A stretch of 64,000 bases of DNA, from NCBI RefSeq assembly GCF_004216905.1, contig NZ_SGXJ01000001.1, positions 1,550,001 through 1,614,000 on the forward strand, read 5' to 3'. Below are positions 24,821 through 33,682 of this stretch, one piece after another (positions within the stretch are counted from its first letter, which is position 1; the number at the start of each line of letters is the position of its first letter). The translations under genes and the position numbers were made by a program. The DNA is from Kribbella sp. VKM Ac-2569. Its GTDB lineage: Bacteria > Actinomycetota > Actinomycetes > Propionibacteriales > Kribbellaceae. The notes beneath the pieces were generated by a model. It did not search any database. It saw only the letters and a program-made list of their open reading frames with translations, and had not been told where the DNA came from.

Positions 24821-25459
24821 TTACTCGGCTGCGGCCAGGTCGGAGCAGATGTCCCATGCTGCCTGCCGGAGCTGGGCGGCGGTGTCCGCTGTCAGGCCCT
24901 TCACGGGTACGGCGGTTCCGACCGGGTCCTCGTTCAGCAAGGCGATGAGGAACACGCACGCCGCGAGGTAACTGCCCGCGAGCGCCGGGTGGCTGTTGTC
25001 CGCGTCGTGCAGCGCTGGTTCGTCGTGCTGGCTGAGGAAGCGTTCCCAGACCATCCCGACGGGTACGAGCGTCGCACCGAGTTCCACCGCGGCGCCGCCG
25101 TACGCCTTGGTCAGCGCCTGCTGGGTCTCCGGTGCGTTCCGCCGGGCCCAAGTCAGGTAGAACGCGGTCCGCGCACCGGCTGCGGTGATCGCCTCGTCGA
25201 AGTCGCGGGCGCTCTCCCGGAAGCGGTCCGGACTCTTGATCGGCAGCGTGCTCTGCTCCTGCAGTACGACGGTGTCGAAACCGCCGCTCGCGATCTCGGC
25301 GGCCGCCTTGCCCGCGTTGAGGTGCTGCCGCAGCGATGCGCCGCCTGCCGAAATCAGCTTGTGCTCGATCTCGATGCCGCGCGCCCCGCCCAGACCCTTG
25401 ATCAGCCCAGGCAGGTTGTTCCGCGAGGTGAAGCTGTTACCAACGAAGAGAATCCGCAC
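24821..25459 (-). CDS. SGNH-fold hydrolase-like protein
   Basis: The 212-residue protein begins MRILFVGNSFTSRNNLP, where GNS is block I of SGNH/GDSL hydrolases, and carries DADNSHPALAGSYLAA near the end, the DxxH catalytic block. VVLQEQSTLPI supplies the central strand with a Gln in the oxyanion-type position seen in DUF4886-like members. There is no signal peptide, so it acts in the cytoplasm. A carbohydrate or lipid ester is the usual substrate of the fold. It has no clear operon partner. Confidence 0.8.
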   Translation of the reverse strand: MRILFVGNSFTSRNNLPGLIKGLGGARGIEIEHKLISAGGASLRQHLNAGKAAAEIASGGFDTVVLQEQSTLPIKSPDRFRESARDFDEAITAAGARTAFYLTWARRNAPETQQALTKAYGGAAVELGATLVPVGMVWERFLSQHDEPALHDADNSHPALAGSYLAACVFLIALLNEDPVGTAVPVKGLTADTAAQLRQAAWDICSDLAAAE

Positions 25460-25533
25460 GACACGGACGCTACTACTCCCCCGCGACCGAATCCCGTTTG
25501 ACCGCTGGCCGCGCCCGGCTGTTGGCTGACGGG

Positions 25534-25974
25534 ATGAGTGAGCTTCGGATCGTGCCGGTGACGGACGACCAGACTTTGCTGGACTGGCAGCGGGTGCACA
25601 ACGAGATCATTCCGACGGCGCCGCTGTCGGTCGACGAGATCCGCGAGCGGGTGACGCGGAACGTGCTTGAGGTGGCGTACGACGGTGACGTGCTCGTCGG
25701 ATGCTCCACGGTCCGGCCGCCGTCCGGGGAGACCTCGGCCGCGGTGGTGATCGCTCGCGTGCTCCCGGCGTACCGGCGTCGTGGATTCGGTACGGCGATC
25801 TACGAGCACTGCTTGCGGCGCGGGCGGGAGCTGAGCGACGGCATCGAGACGCACATCCTCAGCAGCAACGAGGACGGCGTACGGTTCGCGGAGGCGCACG
25901 GGTTCGTCGAAGTGGAGACCTACCTGCTGCCGGGCGACACGATTCCGTTCATCGAACTACGGCTGGGTGAGTGA
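25534..25974 (+). CDS. GNAT-family acetyltransferase
   Basis: The 146-residue protein has the GNAT fold: VLEVAYDGDVLVGCSTV for the central strands and VIARVLPAYRRRGFGTAIYEH, where the RRRGFG loop binds the acetyl-CoA pyrophosphate. ILSSNEDGVRFAEAHGFVEVE is the usual end. The acceptor amine is unknown. ATG 25534 fits the domain start. Its stop overlaps the GTG 25971 just before the LLM gene, so both are co-expressed. Confidence 0.85.
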   Translation: MSELRIVPVTDDQTLLDWQRVHNEIIPTAPLSVDEIRERVTRNVLEVAYDGDVLVGCSTVRPPSGETSAAVVIARVLPAYRRRGFGTAIYEHCLRRGRELSDGIETHILSSNEDGVRFAEAHGFVEVETYLLPGDTIPFIELRLGE

Positions 25975-25976
25975 CC

Positions 25977-26846
25977 ATGCGCTTCTCGATCAACATTCCG
26001 AACTTCGGGGACTTCGCCGACGCTCACACGGTGGTGCGGGTGGCGAAGGCTGCCGAGGACGCCGGCTGGGACGGCCTGTTCCTCTGGGACCACGTGGTGC
26101 ACAGCAAAGAGCGGCGGCGCGGGCAGCCGTTCGGCGACCCGTGGATGCTGATGACGGCGGCCGCGCTGGCGACATCCCGCATCAAGCTGGGTCCGCTGGT
26201 CACGCCGATCGCCCGGAGACGGCCCGAGCAACTCGCGCGACAGGTCGCCACCCTCGACGGGCTGAGCGGCGGCCGGGTGATCTTCGGCGCCGGGCTCGGC
26301 GGACCGATCGACGACGAGTTCGGCAGCTTCGGCGACGAGACCGACCCGAAGGTGCTGGCCTCGCGGCTGGACGAGGGCCTCGACCTGCTCACGGCGTACT
26401 GGTCCGGCGAACGGGTCGACCACGCCGGTGAGCACTACCGTGCCGACGACGTCGAGTTGCTGCCGGCAACGGTCCAGCAACCGCGGCCGCCGGTCTGGAT
26501 CGCCGGCTACTGGCCACGCAAGGCCCCGATGCGCCGCGCCGCGCGCTGGGACGGCGCCGTACCGCTCTTCAAGACCGCCAACCACGGCGAAGCCCCACCG
26601 GTCGACGAGCTCCGCGACCTGGTCGCGTTCATCAACGGCGAGCGCAAAGGCGGAGGCACGCCGTACGACGTGATTGTCGGCGGCATCAGCCCGGCCGACC
26701 CCGCCCGCTCCCGCGCCCTCGTCGAACCACTCGCCGAAGCGGGTGCCACCTGGTGGGACGAACGCCAACTCATCATCGGCACCGACTTCTACCGCCTGGA
26801 CCCGATCCTGCGCCGCATCGAACAAGGCCCACCGAGCCTCGGCTGA
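25977..26846 (+). CDS. LLM-class flavin-dependent oxidoreductase
   Basis: The 289-residue protein has the luciferase-like monooxygenase TIM-barrel pattern: MRFSINIPNFGDFADAHTVV, AAEDAGWDGLFLWDHVV, IKLGPLVTPIARRRPEQLAR and GGRVIFGAGLGG. These enzymes use reduced flavin, FMN or F420, to oxidise small molecules; actinobacteria have many paralogs. Either GTG 25971, overlapping the previous stop, or ATG 25977 starts it. It is the second gene of a pair with the GNAT and lies 33 bases before the formylglycine-generating enzyme, so it may be part of the same transcript. Confidence 0.88.
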   Translation: MRFSINIPNFGDFADAHTVVRVAKAAEDAGWDGLFLWDHVVHSKERRRGQPFGDPWMLMTAAALATSRIKLGPLVTPIARRRPEQLARQVATLDGLSGGRVIFGAGLGGPIDDEFGSFGDETDPKVLASRLDEGLDLLTAYWSGERVDHAGEHYRADDVELLPATVQQPRPPVWIAGYWPRKAPMRRAARWDGAVPLFKTANHGEAPPVDELRDLVAFINGERKGGGTPYDVIVGGISPADPARSRALVEPLAEAGATWWDERQLIIGTDFYRLDPILRRIEQGPPSLG

Positions 26847-26879
26847 CCCCGCGAGTACGCCCGACCTAAGCTTGCACGC

Positions 26880-27836
26880 ATGAGCGATGACCATCCGTCC
26901 TGTTGTGCGCCGGCGCGTGGTGAGGCGGCGGCGCCTCCGCCGGTGCCGACCACGCGCGGGGAGCATGGGGTCGAGCAGGTTGTGCTGAGTGGTGGCTCGT
27001 TCGCGATGGGCAACAGCAACGGGGACGAGAACACCGCCGACGGCGAGACGCCGGTGCATCAGGTCGAGTTGGCGCCGTTCAGCATCGACGCGACCAGCGT
27101 GACGAACGCCGACTTCGCCCGCTTCGCCGACTCGACCGGTTACCGGACCGAGGCCGAGACCTTCGGGTACTCCGCGGTGTTCCATCTCGCCCTGGCCGCG
27201 GAACCTGACGCGGTGATGGGACCCGCGTCCGGGACCCCGTGGTGGGTCGGCGTCCGTGGTGCCGACTGGCGGCACCCGGGCGGCTCACGGTCTGATCTCG
27301 ACGGGCTCGACGACCATCCCGTCGTCCACGTCAGCTGGAACGACGCGGTCGCGTACAGCAAGTGGGCTGGACGAAGGCTGCCGACCGAGGCCGAGTGGGA
27401 GTACGCCGCCCGCGGAGGTCTCGAGGGCGCGCGATACCCGTGGGGCGACGAATTGATCGACGACGAGCTGACCGGCGAGTGGCGGTGCAACATCTGGCAG
27501 GGCGAGTTCCCGCGGACGAACACCGAGGAGGACGGCTACCTGACCACCGCCCCCGTCCACACCTTCCAGCCGAACGGCTACGGACTGTGGCAGATGGTCG
27601 GCAACGTCTGGGAGTGGTGCGCGGACTGGTTCGGCCCGCGCTACTACAAGTTCTCCCCCGCCGAGAACCCGCCCGGACCGTCCCTCGGCGCAGCCCGGGT
27701 GATCCGCGGCGGCTCGTACCTCTGCCACGACTCGTACTGCAACCGCTACCGCAACGCCGCCCGCTCGTCGAACACGCCGGAGTCCTCGATGGGCAACGCC
27801 GGCTTCCGTACGGTCGGTCTCACGCGTCCTGAGTGA
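26880..27836 (+). CDS. Formylglycine-generating enzyme (FGE)
   Basis: The 318-residue protein is a complete FGE-sulfatase domain. The two catalytic cysteines are Cys282 and Cys287 in GGSYLCHDSYCNRYRNAARS, the spacing seen in the Streptomyces coelicolor enzyme, and GNAGFR follows. Upstream blocks GGSFAMGN, LPTEAEWEYAARGG and MVGNVWEWCADW are also standard. The enzyme binds copper at these cysteines and oxidises a Cys in CxPxR of type I sulfatases to formylglycine. The N-terminus SCCAPARG is a usual tag of actinobacterial FGE. No sulfatase is in this window, so its substrate is elsewhere. It overlaps the convergent MFS gene by 17 bases. Confidence 0.93.
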   Translation: MSDDHPSCCAPARGEAAAPPPVPTTRGEHGVEQVVLSGGSFAMGNSNGDENTADGETPVHQVELAPFSIDATSVTNADFARFADSTGYRTEAETFGYSAVFHLALAAEPDAVMGPASGTPWWVGVRGADWRHPGGSRSDLDGLDDHPVVHVSWNDAVAYSKWAGRRLPTEAEWEYAARGGLEGARYPWGDELIDDELTGEWRCNIWQGEFPRTNTEEDGYLTTAPVHTFQPNGYGLWQMVGNVWEWCADWFGPRYYKFSPAENPPGPSLGAARVIRGGSYLCHDSYCNRYRNAARSSNTPESSMGNAGFRTVGLTRPE

Positions 27837-29043
27837 CGGCAGGCTGCCGCAACCTCGGCGTACTGGCGGCAACCGCGGCGACGGCCGCAACACACAGCAA
27901 CGCCCCGGAGGCAAGCGAGGCGACCGGTGAGGTGAGTTGCGCGACCACGCCACCGCGGAGGTTGCCGAGATCGGGACCGGCCTGACCGACGATCTGCTCG
28001 GCGGCGCTGACCCTGCCGAGCAACTCCGCAGGCGTGTGCAACTGAACGATCGTGCTGCGGGAGACAACCGCGACTGTGTCCGCGGCACCGGCGAACGCGA
28101 GGCACACCAACGCCATCCAAGCGGCCGGCGAGAACGCGAACAGCAGCAGGGCAATCCCCCACCCGGCCGAACCGCACAACATCACCAGCCCGTGCCGAGG
28201 CAACCGGGTGAACGACCCGGAGAACAACGACGCGGCGACCCCACCGACGGCGATCGCGGTCAGGAACAACCCGAGCGTCCGCGGATTGTTGCCGAACCGC
28301 TCCGCATTGATCACCGGGAACAGGCTGATCGGCATCGACAACACAGTCGCGGCCAGGTCGGTGATCAACGCGCCCCGGATCACCGGCGTCGCCACGACGA
28401 ACGTCAACCCGTCCCAGACCCCGCGCAGTCCCGGTTTCGCAACCCCCTCGATCTTCATCCGCGGCAGCCCCAGTACGCCGTACAGCGCGGCGAGGAAACT
28501 CACCGCGTCGACGAGGTAGCAGACGCCGACGCCCCAGGTGCCGACGATCACGCCACCGAGCGCCGGCCCGAGCAGCATCGCCCCCTGGAACCCGATTCGG
28601 TTCAGCGCGATCCCGGCCGCCAACTGGTCACGCGAGAGCAGTTGCGGCAGCACGGTCCGCGCCACCGGCCCGGCGGTCGCGCCGAACGCCGACTGTACGG
28701 CGACCAGCGCCAGGAGCACCCCGACCGGGACCCGGCCGATCACCAACTGGCTGGCCATGACCGTTGCGGTCAGCAACTGCCCGATCGTGGTGATCAGGTA
28801 GATCTTGCGCCGTTCGAGCCGGTCGACGAGCGTGCCCGCGAACAACCCGAGCACGATCAATGGCAACGCCTGCGCCAGTCCGACCGCGCCGGTCCACGCC
28901 GGGCTCGCGGTCTGGTCCCAGACCTGGAACATCACCGCGACGAAGGTCAGCTGACCGCCGAACCCCGACAGCACCTGCCCGATCCACAACCGCCGGTACG
29001 TCAGGACTTTGAGCGGCCCGACGTCGATGAACGCGCGCTTCAC
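27820..29043 (-). CDS. MFS transporter (12-helix, drug-type) in MarR operon
   Basis: The 407-residue protein has 12 hydrophobic helices and the loop GTLVDRLERRKIYL (motif A type DRxxRR) after helix 2. It starts at GTG 29043, which overlaps the stop of the MarR gene (GTGA); the longer open frame upstream is a shadow of that gene. It resembles enterobactin exporter- or DHA3-type permeases. Transcribed as the second gene after a MarR repressor, it is likely an efflux pump induced by its substrate. Confidence 0.88.
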   Translation of the reverse strand: MKRAFIDVGPLKVLTYRRLWIGQVLSGFGGQLTFVAVMFQVWDQTASPAWTGAVGLAQALPLIVLGLFAGTLVDRLERRKIYLITTIGQLLTATVMASQLVIGRVPVGVLLALVAVQSAFGATAGPVARTVLPQLLSRDQLAAGIALNRIGFQGAMLLGPALGGVIVGTWGVGVCYLVDAVSFLAALYGVLGLPRMKIEGVAKPGLRGVWDGLTFVVATPVIRGALITDLAATVLSMPISLFPVINAERFGNNPRTLGLFLTAIAVGGVAASLFSGSFTRLPRHGLVMLCGSAGWGIALLLFAFSPAAWMALVCLAFAGAADTVAVVSRSTIVQLHTPAELLGRVSAAEQIVGQAGPDLGNLRGGVVAQLTSPVASLASGALLCVAAVAAVAASTPRLRQPAVTQDA

Positions 29044-29507
29044 TGCAGCTTCTCCGCGATCCGGTCGTGGAAGCTCTTCCGGGCCAATGCTTCCTCGACG
29101 TCGCGGACGACCTGAGTCATCGGGTACGGCAGCTCGGCCTCGAGCTCGGCGATCGCTGCCTCCGTCGCCCGCCACTCGGCGGCGAGCAGCTCGACGAGCT
29201 TCTTGGACTTGGCCGTGAGCGTGACCTGCTTGCTCCGCGCATCCGCACCCGGCACGGTCCGGACCAGGCCGGCGGTGCGCATCGCAGCGACCTTCTGGCT
29301 GAGCGCCGAATGCGTCCGCCCGATCGCGTCGGCGAGCTCGGTGATCGTCATCGGCCCTTTGAGGTGCAGCTGGAGCAGCTCCCGCACGTACGTCGGCTTC
29401 AGCCCCTTGATGTCCCGATCGGTGTAGATCTGCCCGATCTCGGCATCGAGCCGTGCCAGCAACTCGTGCAACGGCCGCCACAAACTCTGCTCAGTGGGAT
29501 CCTCCAT
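29040..29507 (-). CDS. MarR-family transcriptional regulator
   Basis: The 155-residue protein has a winged helix with PMTITELADAIGRTHSALSQKVAAMRTAGLV and wing RTVPGADARSKQVTLT. It is coupled by GTGA to the MFS gene downstream. A perfect 26-bp palindrome begins 11 bases before its start, so it very likely represses its own two-gene operon. Residues after 130 form the dimer helices (DVEEALARKSFHDRIAEKL). The ligand is unknown. Confidence 0.88.
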   Translation of the reverse strand: MEDPTEQSLWRPLHELLARLDAEIGQIYTDRDIKGLKPTYVRELLQLHLKGPMTITELADAIGRTHSALSQKVAAMRTAGLVRTVPGADARSKQVTLTAKSKKLVELLAAEWRATEAAIAELEAELPYPMTQVVRDVEEALARKSFHDRIAEKLQ

Positions 29508-29517
29508 GCGCCGATCA

Positions 29518-29543
29518 TAACAGCACTTATATAAGTGCTGTTA
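29518..29543. promoter_or_regulatory. Perfect 26-bp palindrome, MarR operator
   Basis: Each half is TAACAGCACTTAT and its complement with no spacer. The site lies just before the MarR start and 19 bases after the methyltransferase stop, so it belongs to the MarR/MFS operon. Confidence 0.85.
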
Positions 29544-29561
29544 CATCTGGCCGGCGCCAGA

Positions 29562-30110
29562 TCACCGCGCGCTCCGGTCGAGCCAGTCGCCGGTGGCCAG
29601 GCCGAAGATCTCCCAAGCGTTCGGGTTGCGGTGGATCAGGTTGCGGACGAGCTTCCGGACCTCGCCGCCGTACAGCCACCAGTGCGGGTTCGCGGGACGC
29701 GGTGACACCGTGTCGGCGATGGCCGCGCAGCCGCCGACCGCGACGAGGGAACGGATGTGCCGCAGTACGGCGGAGAGGTCGGCGACATGATGCAGCGTTG
29801 CCGAGCTGGTGACGAAGTCGTACTGACCTGACATCTCGAGGATGCCGGACTCGAGGTAGGTGATGTTCGAGCGCGGACGCTTGTGGCGGGCGAGGCGGAT
29901 CATCGGGCCGGAGAGGTCGATCGCGTCGACCTGGTCGAAGTAGTCCGCGAGAACGAGCGCGTGCCGGCCGGCGCCGCAGCCGAGGTCGATGGCTCGGCGG
30001 CGGCGGTCGGGCAGGACGGTCGGGAGCCAGTCGGCGACGTGGTCGGCGGTCAGTTCGCCGAGCCGGTCATACCGCTCGGCCAGGTGATCGAAGGACTGGT
30101 CGCGCTCCAT
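29562..30110 (-). CDS. Class I SAM-dependent methyltransferase
   Basis: The 182-residue protein has motif I AIDLGCGAGRHALVLA and the acidic strand VDAIDLSG, then FVTSSATLHHVADL at motif post-II. FDHLAERYDRLGELTADHV is a typical N-terminus. It is short for the family (usually 200-270), with little C-terminal lid, so it may be a minimal or truncated enzyme. Its start lies 44 bases inside the upstream MFS gene, so translation is coupled. The methyl acceptor is unknown. Confidence 0.8.
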   Translation of the reverse strand: MERDQSFDHLAERYDRLGELTADHVADWLPTVLPDRRRRAIDLGCGAGRHALVLADYFDQVDAIDLSGPMIRLARHKRPRSNITYLESGILEMSGQYDFVTSSATLHHVADLSAVLRHIRSLVAVGGCAAIADTVSPRPANPHWWLYGGEVRKLVRNLIHRNPNAWEIFGLATGDWLDRSAR

Positions 30111-31290
30111 GGTGGTTGGATGCGGCGCGGCGCGAAATGGTTGAGATCCACGCCGCGGCGAGACCGGCGGCCAGGAGGCTGATCACGGCGACGGTCGCGA
30201 AGCCGTAGCGGGTGTCGGAGTGGCCGGTGACGACCGAGGCGATCAGCATGACGACGATGGTCGCGGCGAGACCGTACCCGTTGGCCAGACCGAACGCGTG
30301 TCCGACCCGCGACTCGTCCACCGACGTCATCAGCAACGACCGCGTCGCGATCCGCGCCTGCCCGAACAAGAAGGCGCCCAGCAGCACCAGCACCATCAGC
30401 ACGGTTACGCCGAACAGCGGCTGCAGCGCGAACAACGCCGTACAGACGAAGAATCCGCCGACTGCGAGCTTCAGGTCACCGACGCGGGACGCGGATCGGT
30501 GGTAGACAGCCGCGGCGAGCAGGAAGCCGGCTCCGCCCAGCGCGTCGACCACACCGAGAACAGCCGGACCGCGATGCCACTCTCCGATCAGCAGCACCGG
30601 AAGCAAGGCGTTGAAGACCGTCACAACCACGAGCCCTTGGCCGAACAGCAAGGCCAGCGGAGCGAGCGGGAGAACTCTTGCGGCGGTGGGGTGTGCAGCC
30701 CGGGTCTTTGCCCCGAGCAACTCTGTTGGCCGGCGTCCCGTTCCGACCGCGAACACCAGTACGGCGGAGAAGGCGAACGTCAGCGCGTTGAAGGTGAAGA
30801 GCGGCTTCGAACCGAAGTACTGGAGTGCAATTCCGCCGACGCCGGCGGACAGGAGCATTCCGCACTGGAGGGCGATCTCGTAGTGCGCGTTGAAGCGGCG
30901 GAGCTGCGCGGTAGGGACTCGTTCGCGGATCAGTGCCGCACTGGCCGGCGTGAACTGGGCGGCAATGACGGCCAGGGCGAAGTTGGTCCCGTAGACGAGC
31001 GGCTGCTGGGACACCCCGAGCGCCAGTCCGACCGGGAGGGCGAGCGCGGCCGCCGCGCTGACGAGGTCGCAGATGATCCACAGACGGCGCCGGTCGAAGC
31101 GGTCCGCGAGGCGACCGAAGTACGGCGAGAGGACGGCCTGCGGTACGGCGACAGCGATGAAGAGCCAGCCGACGTCGAGCATCGAGCCCTGCGCGCGGAC
31201 CAGCAGCAGCGCGGCGCCGAGGAGCTGGATGTTGTTGCCGAGGGACGTAATGAAGGCTGCGGGCAGCAGCAGCCGAGGTCGTGAAGTCAC
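30067..31290 (-). CDS. MFS transporter
   Basis: The 407-residue protein has 12 predicted helices and the loop YFGRLADRFDRRRLWI after helix 2 (motif A type). I chose GTG 31290 because it gives the usual short N-terminus (TSRPRLLLPAAFITSLG) just before helix 1; the open frame continues to 31359 with hydrophilic residues and no good ribosome site. It is probably a macrolide- or siderophore-type exporter by resemblance, with no direct proof. It overlaps the methyltransferase start by 44 bases, so the two are one unit. Confidence 0.82.
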   Translation of the reverse strand: MTSRPRLLLPAAFITSLGNNIQLLGAALLLVRAQGSMLDVGWLFIAVAVPQAVLSPYFGRLADRFDRRRLWIICDLVSAAAALALPVGLALGVSQQPLVYGTNFALAVIAAQFTPASAALIRERVPTAQLRRFNAHYEIALQCGMLLSAGVGGIALQYFGSKPLFTFNALTFAFSAVLVFAVGTGRRPTELLGAKTRAAHPTAARVLPLAPLALLFGQGLVVVTVFNALLPVLLIGEWHRGPAVLGVVDALGGAGFLLAAAVYHRSASRVGDLKLAVGGFFVCTALFALQPLFGVTVLMVLVLLGAFLFGQARIATRSLLMTSVDESRVGHAFGLANGYGLAATIVVMLIASVVTGHSDTRYGFATVAVISLLAAGLAAAWISTISRRAASNHHGARPVLRSPGRAV

Positions 31291-31323
31291 TTGGTCAACC
31301 GTGACACCAAACCCTGACAATCG

Positions 31324-31520
31324 ATGGCAGCGTTTCTGTTCCTCTTCGACGGCGAACACTCCTTCCGTCTGACCGCTCAGCCGGACGGCCCCACCTCGTC
31401 CAAGAGGAGAAGTTCAGCGGTGCCACCGTCCCCTTAACCCGCTCGATGCTCAACAAGACCATCAAGCCCCAGTTCGAAGCCATGAACCAAGCCCTCGCCG
31501 CCCGGGCCCTAGGCAAATGA
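31324..31520 (+). pseudogene. SRPBCC-family (START-like) gene remnant
   Basis: Only the C-terminal part of an SRPBCC protein is present, split between two frames. One frame reads FLFDGEHSFRLTAQPDGPT (31336-31387 region), and the continuation EEKFSGATVPLTRSML, then QFEAMNQALAARALGK and a stop at 31518-31520, is in another frame. This is the usual beta-strand and C-terminal helix of polyketide cyclase/dehydrase-like proteins that bind hydrophobic ligands. The N-terminal two thirds and the promoter are gone. It lies between the MFS gene and the convergent beta-propeller gene. Confidence 0.7.
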
Positions 31521-32486
31521 CGGTGAGGTGGCTTGAGGGATGAGGAGCTTGGCAGGTGTGGTGAGGCCTACGGACCAGAGGTCGAGGGTGTTGTCGGAGT
31601 TCCTGAGCGGGTAGAGGAGGGTGTTGTTGCCCTGCCAGACGGGCTGATCGTCGACGGGGCGGGAGTCGGGCGGATGGGTGATGCGGCGGGTGGCGAGATC
31701 CAGGACCGCGAGGCGCCAGACACCGTTGGAGACCTTTTGTTTGTAGGCGATTCGGCGGCCGTCGGGTGAGAGGGACGGGCATTCGACGTTCTCGGCGATC
31801 GCGGTCCCGCGGTATGCGCGGTAATCGGCCTCGATCAGGTACGTCTTCCCCTTGCTCGCCATCGTCACGTAGAAACGGTTGCCGTCGTCAGCGAACGTGA
31901 TACCCCAGTAGTTCACATCCGAGGCGAAGTACCGCTTCCCGTCGACAAACACCGCGAGCTCCTCGATCGTCTTCACCAGCCGCCCGGTGTCCACCTCGTA
32001 CAACCCGGTGCGGGTCGAGAAGCCGGTGGCGGCGTACGAATCGCCCGTGACGAACAGCGTCCAATTCACGAACCGCCCGTCCGGCGACACCCGCGCCCGG
32101 CTCGGCGTACCGGGGAGCGCCTCGCGATGTCGTTCGCGGAGGTTCGCATCCAGGACGATCATGTCAGTCATCGCGGGGAGCGAGCCGGCCTTCAACCGCA
32201 GGCAGATCGCCGTACCGTGCGCCGCGGCGAACCGGTCGCAGCGCAACTCCCCCACACGCCGGGCCGCACCTGGATCAGCAATCGGTACGGCGGCCAACTT
32301 GCCGGAGTCCGGTCCGTCCGCGAGGTTGCGGAAGAACAGCGTCTTGCCGTCGAACCGCATCGGCTGCCCCGTGACAACCGGTACGGCGTTCTCGGCCGGG
32401 CGACCCTCGCGCGCATACGCGACGTAGGTGATCGCGCCGCCGACGAGCGCGAGAACACCGATTGCGGCGAGCACACGGCGTCTCAT
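31509..32486 (-). CDS. Membrane-anchored beta-propeller (PD40-like) protein
   Basis: The 325-residue protein has an N-terminal anchor (RRRVLAAIGVLALVGGAITYVAY) and an extracytoplasmic domain with repeated beta blades: MRFDGKTLFFRNLADG, RARVSPDGRFVNWTLFV, CPSLSPDGRRIAYK and QPVWQGNNTLLYP, the SPDGxxIxY pattern of TolB/PD40-type propellers. Its start overlaps the MFS stop (ATGA) with GGAGG nine bases upstream, so it is the last gene of a three-gene operon. Function is unknown; it may bind sugar or protein outside the cell. Confidence 0.8.
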   Translation of the reverse strand: MRRRVLAAIGVLALVGGAITYVAYAREGRPAENAVPVVTGQPMRFDGKTLFFRNLADGPDSGKLAAVPIADPGAARRVGELRCDRFAAAHGTAICLRLKAGSLPAMTDMIVLDANLRERHREALPGTPSRARVSPDGRFVNWTLFVTGDSYAATGFSTRTGLYEVDTGRLVKTIEELAVFVDGKRYFASDVNYWGITFADDGNRFYVTMASKGKTYLIEADYRAYRGTAIAENVECPSLSPDGRRIAYKQKVSNGVWRLAVLDLATRRITHPPDSRPVDDQPVWQGNNTLLYPLRNSDNTLDLWSVGLTTPAKLLIPQATSPSFA

Positions 32487-33682
32487 CGGCGTACCTCCAA
32501 GGGCTTGAAGACGGCGGCGGCGATCGTGATCACGAGCAGGGCGAGTGTGAAGACGAGGAGCGCCGGGCGGAGGTCCGACAGGGTCCACAACAGACCGACG
32601 GTGACGGCTGCGGCCATGCGGGCGAGCGCCTGCCCGGTTTGCAGTACGGCGAGACCGCTGGCGCGGAAGTTCTCGGGCAGGAGCGGACCCACAGCGGCAG
32701 GGAGGACGCCATCGGTGGCGGCGTAGAAGAGACCGTGAAGGGCGAGGACCAGCCACCAGGCGCCGACCGGACCGCAGACGAGCAGGAGCGCCACAACCAA
32801 AGCGAGGTGTCCCCCGATGAAGACCCTCCAGCGGCCGACCCGGTCGCCGAGCCGGCCGAGAGGGATGGCGAGCAGCAGGAAAGTGCCTGCGGTCCCCAAC
32901 GGAAGCAATGGGAACAGGCTGGTGCTGATGTCCCAACGACGCTGTACGGCGAGGTAGACGAAAGAGTCGGTGATCGTGAACAGGCCGAGGGCCGCCGCCC
33001 AAAGACAGCACCGGCGGAAGTTCGGATCACGCAGCAGACTCAACATCGGAAGACCGCGCGCGGAAGGGGCAGGTGGGGATTGGTCGCGGACGAAGGCTGT
33101 CAGCAGGATGACGCCGCAGGTGGCCAGCGCGAAGCTGGTGACGAAGACCGAGTTGTAGTCGTTGAGGCTCGCCCACAGGACGAGCGCTGCCACCAGCGGA
33201 CCAAGGAACGCCCCGATGGTGTCGAGGGCTCGGTGGACGCCGAAGGAGCGGCCCATCGTGGACGGGTCGCTGCTCAGCGAGATGAGGGCGTCGCGAGGTG
33301 CGGTCCGGATACCCTTGCCGGCGCGGTCGATCGCGAGAACCGCGCCGATCGCCGGCACCGTGGAACCGGCGGCCAGGAATCCCAGCTTCGAGATCGCCGA
33401 GAGCGCGTAGCCGACGCCGGCGACGGTCTTCAACCGTCGCCAGCGGTCGGCCACATGTCCGCCGACCAACCGCAGTACGGCGGTTGCTCCGGCGTACAGG
33501 CCGTCGAGCAGGCCGAACTGCAGGGGGTTCAGCCCGAGCCCGAAGACCAGGTACAGCGGCAGGATCGCGGTCACCATCTCGGCCGAGACATCGGTCACCA
33601 GACTGACGATGCCTAAGGCAACGACATTCCCGGGAACCCGTCGCAGCGGCGTCCGGAGCGGGCCGACGGATGCGAGGTACAT
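32483..33682 (-). CDS. MFS transporter, middle gene of phosphoesterase operon
   Basis: The 399-residue protein has 12 predicted helices and GGHVADRWRRLKTV after helix 2 plus DRAGKGIRTAPRDALI in the first half, a pattern seen in a group of uncharacterised MFS permeases (DRxGKGxRxxPRD). The ATG shares a base with the phosphoesterase stop (TGATG), and its own stop overlaps the next gene, so the three are strictly coupled. Substrate unknown; a product of the secreted phosphoesterase could be the cargo, but this is inference. Confidence 0.85.
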   Translation of the reverse strand: MYLASVGPLRTPLRRVPGNVVALGIVSLVTDVSAEMVTAILPLYLVFGLGLNPLQFGLLDGLYAGATAVLRLVGGHVADRWRRLKTVAGVGYALSAISKLGFLAAGSTVPAIGAVLAIDRAGKGIRTAPRDALISLSSDPSTMGRSFGVHRALDTIGAFLGPLVAALVLWASLNDYNSVFVTSFALATCGVILLTAFVRDQSPPAPSARGLPMLSLLRDPNFRRCCLWAAALGLFTITDSFVYLAVQRRWDISTSLFPLLPLGTAGTFLLLAIPLGRLGDRVGRWRVFIGGHLALVVALLLVCGPVGAWWLVLALHGLFYAATDGVLPAAVGPLLPENFRASGLAVLQTGQALARMAAAVTVGLLWTLSDLRPALLVFTLALLVITIAAAVFKPLEVRR

